Both the position numbers and the translations under genes were made by a program. A DNA stretch of 8,790 nucleotides from Myxococcales bacterium (GTDB lineage Bacteria; Myxococcota; Polyangia; Fen-1088). The notes under the pieces are model-generated. The model ran no database searches and was not told where the DNA came from. It saw only the letters and a program-made list of their open reading frames with translations. Below are positions 1 to 6,978 of this stretch, in pieces. Location: the NCBI GenBank assembly GCA_003155465.1, contig PMCR01000480.1, positions 20,109-28,898 of the forward strand, written 5' to 3'. The stretch's first letter is position 1; each line of letters opens with the position of its first letter.

Positions 1-72
1 GACTGAGGAGCGAGAAAGCGGACAGGGCTCGCAGCAGCGACGACGACGGAAGAATTTCAATCAGTAGTGCTA
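1..72 (-). repeat. Partial copy of a dispersed MITE-like repeat (copy A)
   Basis: The reverse complement of bases 72 to 1 matches bases 3720-3791 at about 68 of 72 positions by hand alignment. The two copies are therefore inverted relative to each other. The element's outer end lies at 72, only five bases from the lipoprotein stop codon (77-79), and carries the core CTGATTGAAATTC. The copy is cut by the window edge. If complete, the bases just before position 1 should end in gatactcgacgtatct, by comparison with copy B. There is no coding capacity, so it is a non-autonomous repeat. Calling it a MITE is an inference from size and terminal repeats, because no transposase is in view. Confidence 0.8.
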
Positions 73-80
73 GTCACTAC
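64..80 (-). other. Small hairpin over the lipoprotein stop codon
   Basis: GTAGTG-ctagt-CACTAC is a perfect 6-bp stem with a 5-base loop. It spans the TAG stop of the lipoprotein gene and the tip of repeat copy A. The TAG is followed at once by an in-frame TGA. The stem is short and AT-poor and has no T-run after it, so it is at best a weak transcription terminator. It may simply reflect the repeat's insertion point. Confidence 0.35.
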
Positions 81-3000
81 GGAACCTCGTAGACCTCATC
101 CTTGCAGGCCGGACTGCAACCGTCCCCGGCGACGTTGTTGCCATCATCACAATCCTCGTACCCAGGCTGCACCTTGCCGTCCCCGCAATGGGGCCCCAGC
201 ACGCAACCCTTGGAACATTGGCCGTAGCCCCCGAAGCCGCCGTCGTTGACGCCGTCATCGCACTCCTCCTTGTCTTGCTTCACGCCATCGCCACAACGGG
301 GACCGCGTTTGCAGCCGGGACCGCATTCGCCGTAGCCGCCGTCGTTGACACCGTCATCACACTCCTCCCCCGGGCCGACGATGGCATCTCCACAGACCCC
401 TTCAAATCGGCAGTTGGGACTACAGCCGTCGCCGCCCACCTTATTGCCGTCATCGCATTCCTCCCCGAATTCCGTCGACGTGACGCCATCACCGCATCGC
501 GGGCCCTGCTTGCAGCCAGGAGCGCAGTTATTGTATGAGCCGTCATTGACGCCGTCGTCGCATTCCTCGGCGCCAGGCGCACCATTTACGGTTCCATCAC
601 CACAGCGCGGGCCGGCCTGGCAGGTGGAACTGCAGCTGCCGTAGGTTCCGTCATTGACGCCGTCGTCGCATGTCTCACCAAACTCCGACTGCACTTTCCC
701 ATCCCCGCAACGGGGCGGCGTCACGCAGCCGGGCGCACAACCGTCCGTGCCGTAGGCGCTCACGTTCGTCCCATTGTCGCAAGCCTCAGGACCATTGACT
801 TTGCCGTCTCCGCAGTATTCGCCGCGAATGCAGTCGGGTTGGCACTTTCCATAGCCGCCTTCGTTGGTTCCGTCGTCGCATTGTTCCCCAGGAGACAGGA
901 TCGCGTCGCCACAGATGGGTCCGCAGACGCTCGCCGAGGCATTGAAGCCACTCAAGGTCAGCTTGTAGGACGAACTCGTGGTCTGACGCTCCGCCTGGAA
1001 GACTGCAATCTCGTACACCTGCCCGCTTTGCAATCCGAGGTTGACGGTCGTTTGAGTTGGGGGAGTCGCAACGGCGGGCGGCAACGGCGGGATCTGAACC
1101 GTCGTGGTGCCATTGCCGTTCGCGCCGATGACGATGCTGCCAACCACGGGGGTATGGATACCTCCAAGATCGACGGCGAGCTTTCGGTTGATGAAGACCC
1201 AGACGTCGTCGTCGCCGACGAATTCCAGGTTGTAGGTATTGGCTTTGTCGTAGAGGAACCAATAGCGGACTTCGCTGGTGAAGCTGAAGTTGTGCAGGCG
1301 CTTGTTTCCAGCGGCATCCAGATCGAACGGCCAGGTCGCCTGCTTGTCGTAGTATGGTGGAATCGTTGCGGCTTGCCGCTCGGAGGCAGGGGTGAAACTG
1401 TCGTCGTCGACCGGGAAGAAGAGCGGGTTGCCGTCAGACTTGGAAACGATGAAAGTGGCACTGTAGGAGTTGTTGTTGGTATAGCACTTGAGCAGTGTCT
1501 CTCCGAGAGCCAACTTCTCGGTGCAGTTGGTTGCGGTCGAGTACATGGAGGTGCAGGGAATGGGGTTGCCGGCAGCGTCCATCAGTTCCGCTCCGACGTT
1601 GCCGCAATAGTAGGCCGTCTCGGTTATGTTCCACTGTTCCCCGTTGGCGCCGTACCTGTTCACGTAGGCGCCCTTGCCATTATTCCAAAGCGTCAACACG
1701 GACGGGGTTGAGTGGTTGACCCCGGAGACGTCTTTGTACCACTGGCTGAACGAGTCGGCGCTCGCCACATGGGCGTTGCCGCCGATACCTGAATAAATGG
1801 GCTTGCCATTGGCGTCGAGAGTCGCGTTGACCATGCCCTGGAAGGGAGCGGTTGACCCAACAACCCCTCCCTCGAAATCAACTGGATTGTGGAACTTGAA
1901 GTCGCGATACACCACGGGAACCAGCATCGAATCCCCAAGGGGCGGCTGCTTGCATTCATAGCCGGGTTCCACCTTGCAAGTAGACGAACAGCCATCACCG
2001 CTGTTCGTATTGCCGTCGTCGCATTCCTCACCCAGGTTCTTGAGCACGATGCCATCGCCGCAGGTCGACTTGCAGGCGCCCGACTTGCAATCTGGCTCGA
2101 TTGTACAGAGTGGCGTACAGCCGTCGCCCAAGTCGTTGTTGCCGTCGTCGCAGCTTTCCGTGCCTTCCTTGTTCTTGTCACCACAGGTGGTCTTGTGGCA
2201 GTCGTACTTGGGTGGGCTGCCGGTGCACGCCCAGCCCTTTTCCCACTGACAGGTACTCGAACAACCATCGCCATCCTTGGTGTTGCCGTCGTCGCAGCGT
2301 TCGTTCAGAAGCAGAATGCCGTCCCCACACTTGGCGATGCACTTGGCACCCGGAAATGGGCAGTCATATCCCTTCTGGATATTGCATTTGTCGCAACCGT
2401 CGTTCGGATCGTCGTTGGCATCGTCGCAGGTCTCAGTACCAGTGACGATTCCATCACCACACTTGGTCATGTTCACGCAGGGCTTACCCGGCGTCGGACA
2501 TTGGTATCCTGACTCTATGGCCTTGCAATCGGCCGAACAGCCATCGCCGTTCTTGGTATTGCCATCGTCGCACTGCTCGCCCAGATCGGAGCTCTGGATC
2601 CCATCCCCACACACCTTCACCCGCTGGCAGGGACTGCCGGGAACCTGGCAAAGCCATCCGGTCTCCTTGTGGCAGTTCGCGTCGCAACCGTCTCCTGGCT
2701 TGGTGTTCCCGTCATCGCAGGTCTCGTCGCCCTTGACCCGTCCGTTCCCGCAGAACTCGACCCGGACGCAGGGTTTTCCGGGGGTCGGACAGATGAAGCT
2801 CGTGCTCTGTACCGTGCAGTCTGCACTGCAACCGTCGTCCGGAGTCGTGTTGCCGTCGTCACACACCTCGCCCGGGTCGATCGTGCCGTCGCCGCAAACG
2901 AAGGTGGAAACGCAAGGCTTGCCCGGCGTGGGACAGATGAAATGTGCTTCAATCTTGCAGATCCCGGAGCAGCCATCGCCAGGAACGCCATTGCCGTCGT

Positions 3001-3310
3001 CGCATTCTTCGGAATCCTGATTGATCACACCGTCGCCGCAGGCCGGGCCAGAGGGTACCATCTGGCACGCCCGGGGTGGGTTGTCGCCCAAGCAAGGGTT
3101 GCCCGTCGTGCCTCCTTTGCCAGAACCGCCGGAACCGGGGATGCTGAGGATGCCAGTATTTCCGCCACCACCCCGGTCGCCGCCCTTGCCAATACCTCCC
3201 GATGGGTTGCCCCCCGTCGACGCCGTCACTTCGCCCCTCGAACATCCGATGATGATCGTTGTTGCAGCGAGCAAACCTATACTGACCAAGGAACGGTATC
3301 GCGCGGCCAT
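77..3310 (-). CDS. Secreted lipoprotein with 16 Myxococcus-type cysteine-rich repeats and a central fibro-slime domain
   Basis: This is a 1077-residue exported protein of unknown function, probably displayed at the cell surface. The ATG at 3310 is chosen because GGAGG lies five bases upstream and a lipoprotein signal follows it. The signal is a basic start, a hydrophobic stretch and a lipobox IIGC with the lipidated Cys at 23. The open frame upstream to 3559 does not look coding. Residues 30-85 are a Gly-rich linker. Eight repeats of the form CGDG...E.CDDGN...GDGC...C fill about 91-447, most carrying an extra Cys pair such as CPTPGKPC. Residues about 459-796 match the fibro-slime domain (related to PA14), with the hallmark DDDVWVFIN at 700-708 and then AVDLGGIH. 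Eight shorter repeats fill about 800-1070, mostly of the form [11 protein letters not shown]...C..GPR. These families (DUF4215, Myxococcus cysteine-rich repeat) are expanded in myxobacteria; disulfide bonding and calcium binding are plausible but inferred. Repeat 5 has a shortened CDKC and repeat 7 lacks the GDG after its first Cys. The protein ends seven residues after the last repeat, next to repeat copy A, so a lost tail cannot be excluded. Confidence 0.93.
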   Translation of the reverse strand: MAARYRSLVSIGLLAATTIIIGCSRGEVTASTGGNPSGGIGKGGDRGGGGNTGILSIPGSGGSGKGGTTGNPCLGDNPPRACQMVPSGPACGDGVINQDSEECDDGNGVPGDGCSGICKIEAHFICPTPGKPCVSTFVCGDGTIDPGEVCDDGNTTPDDGCSADCTVQSTSFICPTPGKPCVRVEFCGNGRVKGDETCDDGNTKPGDGCDANCHKETGWLCQVPGSPCQRVKVCGDGIQSSDLGEQCDDGNTKNGDGCSADCKAIESGYQCPTPGKPCVNMTKCGDGIVTGTETCDDANDDPNDGCDKCNIQKGYDCPFPGAKCIAKCGDGILLLNERCDDGNTKDGDGCSSTCQWEKGWACTGSPPKYDCHKTTCGDKNKEGTESCDDGNNDLGDGCTPLCTIEPDCKSGACKSTCGDGIVLKNLGEECDDGNTNSGDGCSSTCKVEPGYECKQPPLGDSMLVPVVYRDFKFHNPVDFEGGVVGSTAPFQGMVNATLDANGKPIYSGIGGNAHVASADSFSQWYKDVSGVNHSTPSVLTLWNNGKGAYVNRYGANGEQWNITETAYYCGNVGAELMDAAGNPIPCTSMYSTATNCTEKLALGETLLKCYTNNNSYSATFIVSKSDGNPLFFPVDDDSFTPASERQAATIPPYYDKQATWPFDLDAAGNKRLHNFSFTSEVRYWFLYDKANTYNLEFVGDDDVWVFINRKLAVDLGGIHTPVVGSIVIGANGNGTTTVQIPPLPPAVATPPTQTTVNLGLQSGQVYEIAVFQAERQTTSSSYKLTLSGFNASASVCGPICGDAILSPGEQCDDGTNEGGYGKCQPDCIRGEYCGDGKVNGPEACDNGTNVSAYGTDGCAPGCVTPPRCGDGKVQSEFGETCDDGVNDGTYGSCSSTCQAGPRCGDGTVNGAPGAEECDDGVNDGSYNNCAPGCKQGPRCGDGVTSTEFGEECDDGNKVGGDGCSPNCRFEGVCGDAIVGPGEECDDGVNDGGYGECGPGCKRGPRCGDGVKQDKEECDDGVNDGGFGGYGQCSKGCVLGPHCGDGKVQPGYEDCDDGNNVAGDGCSPACKDEVYEVP

Positions 3311-3315
3311 CGATG

Positions 3316-3320
3316 CCTCC
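3316..3320 (-). promoter_or_regulatory. Ribosome binding site that fixes the lipoprotein start
   Basis: On the minus strand GGAGG sits five bases before the ATG at 3310. It is the best Shine-Dalgarno match near any start in this frame. It supports a start immediately before the signal peptide rather than the open-frame starts further upstream. Confidence 0.75.
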
Positions 3321-3340
3321 GAGCGCAGTGTTGCATACCA

Positions 3341-3354
3341 GAATACCCCTATTC
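3341..3354. promoter_or_regulatory. Short palindrome in the lipoprotein leader (possible operator)
   Basis: GAATA-CCCC-TATTC is a perfect 5-bp inverted repeat with a 4-base centre, beginning 31 bases upstream of the lipoprotein ATG. It lies in an AT-richer patch where a promoter or operator could be. I could not find a well-spaced -35/-10 pair around it, so a regulatory role is only a suggestion. Confidence 0.25.
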
Positions 3355-3719
3355 CCTCACGATGTCGGTGCCAAAGCCGTTCAAGGCGGGGCATTCCTTG
3401 CGTGCCGCAACCCATCCCTCGGCTGCGACGCATGCAGGTCGCCCTCGGATCGCCCGCATGACACCCCGGATTCATCAGCGCTTTCCGGCCAGTTGCAGTT
3501 GAAGCGCGAAAACGACCGAATGTCCCATCTCGCGTCAACCCTGGCGTTGGCAGCTCCATGCTTCAGTGCGTCTCAGATTCGCAAGCTACGCGTCCCCCAG
3601 CAGCGGCCCGACCGCAGACCCGGCCAAGGTGATGTGCAAGGCGGTCGCGGTCGAGGACGGCCTGGTATGAGTCTGGCGCAATCGGTCCCGGGCCAGCCGC
3701 GCTCCCCTCCACAGGCTCC

Positions 3720-3881
3720 TGGCACCACTGATTGAAATTCTCCCGTCGTCGTCGCTGCTGCGGGCCCTGTCCGCTTTCTCGCTCCTCAGTCAGATACGTC
3801 GAGTATCTTCCCTCGTCGCTCGTCGCGGCCAGGGCTCCTCGCGACGCCCCGGCTCGGTCCGAATTTCAATCAGCAGTGCTA
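3720..3881 (+). repeat. Complete MITE-like repeat with terminal inverted repeats (copy B)
   Basis: The two ends are imperfect 21-bp inverted repeats: bases 3720-3740 against the reverse complement of 3861-3881, about 18 of 21 matching, sharing CTGATTGAAATTC exactly. The left 72 bp are repeated in inverted orientation at 1-72. Inside are two hairpins: GATAC-gtcga-GTATC (3793-3807) and CGTCGCG, a 12-base loop, then CGCGACG (3821-3846). No open frame in it looks real. I see no clear target-site duplication. The size, terminal repeats and lack of coding fit a non-autonomous miniature transposable element; a structured intergenic repeat or RNA is an alternative. The right end abuts the decayed hydrolase. 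Confidence 0.7.
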
Positions 3882-4140
3882 GTGCCTCCGATCAGAATTT
3901 CGGCCATGTTTGGGCAATCTTGAAGTCCGCGGGGGACGTGGGGCCAAACCCCGCATCGGCGCGCGTCATGCCGACCATCAGCGCCAGGTGCCCGCCGGCG
4001 GAGGCTCCGGTTACGACGTATCGGGTTCTGTCGCCGTAGAAGTAGTCCACGTAGTCCCAGCACCCGTGACCCACGAACACAGGATAGCCGATTGGCGTTC
4101 CATCCTCCAATGCCCTGCCCCGCTCTTCAAATTCGCTGGC
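3882..4140 (-). pseudogene. Remnant of an alpha/beta hydrolase (esterase/lipase type)
   Basis: About 80 residues remain in one frame (4140 down to a TGA at 3892-3894). They include RYVVTGASAGGHLAL, the GxSxGG nucleophile elbow typical of the alpha/beta hydrolase-3/esterase group, followed by an acidic, Gly/Pro-rich segment ending ADFKIAQ. The N-terminal third with the oxyanion HGG motif and the C-terminal Asp/His of the triad are absent, so the product cannot be active. The 5' edge coincides with the stop codon of the TonB-like gene and the 3' edge with repeat copy B. Just before the stop, a neighbouring frame reads AEILIGGTSTAD. This resembles the strand that normally follows in such hydrolases and suggests a one-base frameshift near 3900; that part runs into the repeat and may be coincidence. 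There is no good start codon or ribosome binding site. Confidence 0.65.
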
Positions 4141-5261
4141 TAGCGAACATCGATGCGGTAGTCGAAGCGCAGGCCCGCGGACTGCGGAAACGCCGCCGCG
4201 CGCGCGGCCTTTTCAATGCACCCACCGACCGGCGTGTTCGCCAGTTTCCCGCCCACGCTTACGTTGCTGACACCGCCGTCCTTGCCCACGACGAGCTTCA
4301 GCTCTGCGATGCCGCTTTGACCGAGCTGCCGTGCGCAGTCCTTGCCGCGCGCCTTGACGCCCGCCATGACCCTGGAGATGTCGGCCTGCGACAGCGGCGG
4401 AAGCTGCGCCGGGGCTTCCCGTTTCGGGGGCGGCGCGGAGCCACTAGCCTGAACGTCCTTCAGCATGGCGTCCAGGCCCTTTCCCTCGCGCGGTTTGTCC
4501 TTGCCCTTCTTGTCCGTGACCACATCCGCCATCAGGCTGTCGAGCGAATCGTGCGACCCGGAAGCCGCCAACTTGGGTGCCGGCTCACTTCTCGCTGCCG
4601 GCGCGGGATCGTCGGATGATGGCTTGGACTTGCGGCTGGGGGCGGCGGTCTCGGGTTCGTTCGCGCGCCCGTCGTCGCCGACGAAAGGATCGCGGAAACC
4701 GGCGGCTTCTGGGGCGGGGTCGCGCGTGCTGGGGGTTGTTCTTGAGGGCGCGGCCTTGGCGGACGAGGTCTTTGCTTCGTTCTTGCCGCGATGTGGGCGG
4801 GCGACCGGCATGTCCGCCACCGCAGTTTCTGCGCGGCCGGGAGCGGGAGCGGTCTCGACCCGCGCCGCGGGCTGCGGCGCTACGGCTGCTGCTGGTTTCT
4901 CGGGCTCGGCGGGTTTTGCCGCCTGCGGGGCAACGGGTTCTGCAGCCGCCCCGAGCGTCGGCGTGGACGCTGCCGGCTTGAGCTTCTCCGCGAAATCCGG
5001 AGGGGATCTCCCGAGCATCGCGTACGCGCGTTCGATGAGCACGAGCGCTTGGTCGGTCAGCGTGGGACCGGCGGCGACACCACCCGCGAACACAAGCAGG
5101 GTCCACAAGAGCAGCCGGCCCCACCGCCGCCGGCGCGGAAGTTCGGGCACCATGAGGGGCGCCGCGAACAGGTCGCCGCCGAGGCCCGGCGCGGGCAATA
5201 TTGGGTCAGGCCAGCGATCGCTTGGAGCCACGGTCGGGCATTCTAGCCCAAAACAGGTCAA
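4140..5261 (-). CDS. Membrane-anchored TonB-like protein with AgmX/PglI-type C-terminal domain
   Basis: A basic segment (RRRRWGR, about 43-49) precedes a single membrane helix (about 50-65). Then comes a long Ala/Pro/Lys/Glu-rich linker (about 95-285) of the kind that spans the periplasm in TonB proteins. The C-terminal domain (about 291-373) has the pattern of the myxobacterial AgmX/PglI C-terminus: a Cys in the first helix (C309), the strand AELKLVVGKDGGVSNVSV, a second Cys (C348, GGCIEKAARAAAFPQ) and a final strand FDYRIDV. In this family the domain is linked to gliding-motility proteins and TonB-type energy transducers; the role here is inferred. No ExbB/ExbD partner or outer-membrane receptor lies beside it. 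The start is uncertain: TTG at 5261 gives 373 residues, while ATG at 5153 gives about 337 and keeps the helix. Neither has a good ribosome binding site. Confidence 0.75.
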   Translation of the reverse strand: MTCFGLECPTVAPSDRWPDPILPAPGLGGDLFAAPLMVPELPRRRRWGRLLLWTLLVFAGGVAAGPTLTDQALVLIERAYAMLGRSPPDFAEKLKPAASTPTLGAAAEPVAPQAAKPAEPEKPAAAVAPQPAARVETAPAPGRAETAVADMPVARPHRGKNEAKTSSAKAAPSRTTPSTRDPAPEAAGFRDPFVGDDGRANEPETAAPSRKSKPSSDDPAPAARSEPAPKLAASGSHDSLDSLMADVVTDKKGKDKPREGKGLDAMLKDVQASGSAPPPKREAPAQLPPLSQADISRVMAGVKARGKDCARQLGQSGIAELKLVVGKDGGVSNVSVGGKLANTPVGGCIEKAARAAAFPQSAGLRFDYRIDVR

Positions 5262-5386
5262 TCATAGAAGGTAGTTCTCCCGGTCACGCCCTCGCAGTTC
5301 AGCCAGGGCCGATCGTCAAGCGCGCAGCCTGCGGAAGCAAGCTGGAAGAAGACGGCGCCGGGCCAATCCGCTACCATGGCCGGTAC
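5262..5386. promoter_or_regulatory. Divergent intergenic region between the TonB-like and GT-C genes
   Basis: These 125 bp separate two divergently transcribed genes, using the start sites chosen here, and should carry promoters for both. No well-spaced -35/-10 pair is clear. A -10-like TAGAAT on the minus strand lies at 5240-5245, inside the longest version of the TonB-like frame. If it is used, translation of that gene would begin downstream, for example at the ATG at 5153. Confidence 0.35.
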
Positions 5387-6955
5387 GTGATCGAACACCG
5401 CGCTGGTCCTGCCCGCCGCAGGACGGAACTCCTGGGGCTGGCCTTCTTGCTGGGCCTCTCCCAGATCCATGCCGCCTGGTTCGGACACGTCTGCGACGAC
5501 GCGTACATCTCGTTCCGCTATGCGTACAATCTGGCGCATGGCGCCGGGCTTGTGTTCAACCCGGGCCAGCGCGTGATGGGCTACTCGAACCTGCTTTGGG
5601 TGCTGCTGCTGGCAGGCTGCGAGCGGGTGGGAATCTCGTCGGTGACGGGGGCCGTGCTGCTGGGTTCGCTCTGTTCGCTGGCTTTGCTGGCGCTGCTCTT
5701 CGTCCACCTGCGCGGCTCGTGCCGTTCGCGCTGGCCGGCCTTCGCGGCCCTGCTGTTCCTGGCGTCGAACAGCACGTTCGCGCTGTGGACCACGGGCGGC
5801 CTCGAAGGCCCGTTGTTCGCGCTGCTGCTGGCCATCGGTGTGCTGCTGGCGATCCGCTCGCCCGCCGACCGTTCCCCGGCGCGAGAGCTATGCACGGGTG
5901 TGCCGTTCGCGCTGGCGGTGCTGACCCGTCCCGAGGGGCTGATGTTCGCGTTTGCCGCCGCCCTGGCCATCGTCGCCTGGCAGCGCGACCGCGCCGGGTT
6001 GCGCGCGGCGGGGCTCCTGCTGGTCTTGCCGCTGGCCGCATGGGGTGCGCAAGCCCTGTGGGCGCTCTCCTACTACGGTGAAGCCGTGCCCAACATCTAC
6101 CATGCCAAGAACCACCCCCTGTCGCTGCTGCTGCTGGCGCGCGGTGCGCGCATCGCCTGGCGCTTCCTCTCCACCTACCGGTTTGCGCCGCTGATGGTGG
6201 TGGCGCTGTGGCTGGGGCTGTGGCGCAGGGCTTTTCGTCCGGCTGGCTGGCTGTCGTTGGTCCTGATCGGAGCCTTCGTGGCCTTCTTCCTCGGGGTGGG
6301 CGGAGACGAACTGGTGTACTACCGCATGTGGTTCTGGACCCTGCCCCTGTTCGCGATCCTGCTGGCCGAGGGGCTGGACGCGCTTGCCGCCACGGCTGGC
6401 CGCGCAGGCCAATGGGCAGCCTGGGGCCTGGCCCTGGGCGCGGTGGCAGCCAGCGCGGTTCCCTCGTTTGCCGGCAGCGACCGGCGCTATCTGCTCGCCG
6501 ACGATGCCGTGATCAAGGACATCGATCTTGTCGGCGAACGGCTGCGCCAGTTGCCCGACGACACCGTGCTGGCCGCCAACACGGTGGGCGTGCTGACCTA
6601 CCGCTCCCGCCTGCACATGGTGGACATGCTGGGCCTGAACGATCGGCACATCGCACGCGCGCCCAACAAGTTCATCGGCATACCCGGGCACGAGAGCCAT
6701 GACGGCGCCTATGTGCTCGATCTAAAACCCGATCTGGTGTTTATCGGCATGCCGCGCCTGTTTGCGCACCCGCTGTCACCCAGCCAGGCGCTGCGCAGCG
6801 CGGGCTATCCCTCTGATCTCGACCTGCTGCGCGACGCACGTTTCCCGGAAAACTACCTGGCCGTGAATCTCCGGGTGCGCGACGGGCGCTTCTGCCCGGC
6901 ATTCGCCCGGCGTTCATCGGCAGAGCGACTCGGAATCGCCGTCCCACCCATGTGA
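5387..6955 (+). CDS. GT-C-type membrane glycosyltransferase, related to AftB-like/polyprenyl-phosphate-dependent transferases
   Basis: This is a 522-residue integral membrane protein, probably transferring a sugar from a polyprenyl-phosphate donor on the outer face of the inner membrane. It has roughly 10-11 hydrophobic segments between residues 15 and 362, then a soluble C-terminal part of about 160 residues. The first loop carries the paired acidic motif CDDAYISFRYAYNLA (D37, D38), the usual catalytic site in GT-C enzymes. NPGQRVMGYSNLLW (58-71), TTGGLEGPLFALL (135-147), TRPEGLM (180-186), YYGEAVPNIYHAK (229-241) and MVDMLGLNDRHIA (411-423) are all patterns of the bacterial family that includes mycobacterial AftB. 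The donor and acceptor cannot be read from sequence. GTG at 5387 is preferred because upstream residues look non-coding and longer starts would overlap the divergent gene; no strong ribosome binding site is seen. It is probably cotranscribed with the dehydrogenase gene 23 bp downstream. Confidence 0.8.
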   Translation: MIEHRAGPARRRTELLGLAFLLGLSQIHAAWFGHVCDDAYISFRYAYNLAHGAGLVFNPGQRVMGYSNLLWVLLLAGCERVGISSVTGAVLLGSLCSLALLALLFVHLRGSCRSRWPAFAALLFLASNSTFALWTTGGLEGPLFALLLAIGVLLAIRSPADRSPARELCTGVPFALAVLTRPEGLMFAFAAALAIVAWQRDRAGLRAAGLLLVLPLAAWGAQALWALSYYGEAVPNIYHAKNHPLSLLLLARGARIAWRFLSTYRFAPLMVVALWLGLWRRAFRPAGWLSLVLIGAFVAFFLGVGGDELVYYRMWFWTLPLFAILLAEGLDALAATAGRAGQWAAWGLALGAVAASAVPSFAGSDRRYLLADDAVIKDIDLVGERLRQLPDDTVLAANTVGVLTYRSRLHMVDMLGLNDRHIARAPNKFIGIPGHESHDGAYVLDLKPDLVFIGMPRLFAHPLSPSQALRSAGYPSDLDLLRDARFPENYLAVNLRVRDGRFCPAFARRSSAERLGIAVPPM

Positions 6956-6964
6956 ATATCGATC

Positions 6965-6971
6965 CAAGGAG
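6965..6971 (+). promoter_or_regulatory. Ribosome binding site that fixes the yqhD start
   Basis: AAGGAG lies about seven bases before the ATG at 6979. It favours that ATG over the in-frame GTG at 6952, which overlaps the end of the upstream gene. The resulting N-terminus (MENFIFRNPTEILFG) aligns with that of E. coli YqhD. Confidence 0.75.
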
Positions 6972-6978
6972 TTGCACC

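Larger units (their letters stand above)
3311..3719. other. Stretch without a convincing gene, upstream of the lipoprotein
   Basis: This 409-bp stretch must hold the promoter of the lipoprotein gene (minus strand), but no strong sigma-70 or sigma-54 site stands out. Open frames cross it on both strands, yet their products are Arg/Pro-rich and resemble no family I know. One plus-strand segment (about 3581-3670, ending at a TGA at 3668-3670) has strongly G/C-ending codons and reads ADPAKVMCKAVAVEDGLV at its end. It could be a gene remnant, but high GC alone could produce this. Confidence 0.4.

Noticed and set aside
1889..3020. Long plus-strand open frames opposite the lipoprotein gene (for example 1889-2512, 2277-3020, 2669-3502)
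   Set aside because: They are mirror frames of a repetitive, codon-biased gene. Their products are low-complexity and repeat in step with the cysteine-rich repeats, with no recognisable domain.
3364..3379. Possible sigma-54 site upstream of the lipoprotein (TGGCAC on the minus strand)
   Set aside because: The -12 part reads TCGTG instead of TTGC(A/T), lacking the required GC at the right distance.
3311..3559. N-terminal extension of the lipoprotein frame to 3559
   Set aside because: The signal peptide and the GGAGG both point to the ATG at 3310. The extra 83 residues would bury the signal peptide and look non-coding.
3731..3881. ATTGAAATTC motifs resembling the end of CRISPR repeats (ATTGAAAC)
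   Set aside because: There are only three occurrences, in mixed orientation and without regular spacing or spacers. They are the ends of the dispersed element.
5201..5386. Longer glycosyltransferase start at TTG 5201
   Set aside because: It would overlap the divergent TonB-like gene and add residues without family similarity.
5888..6700. 270-residue minus-strand frame opposite the glycosyltransferase gene
   Set aside because: The Gln/His/Arg-rich product is typical of an antisense shadow of a GC-rich membrane-protein gene, and the plus strand carries clear family motifs.
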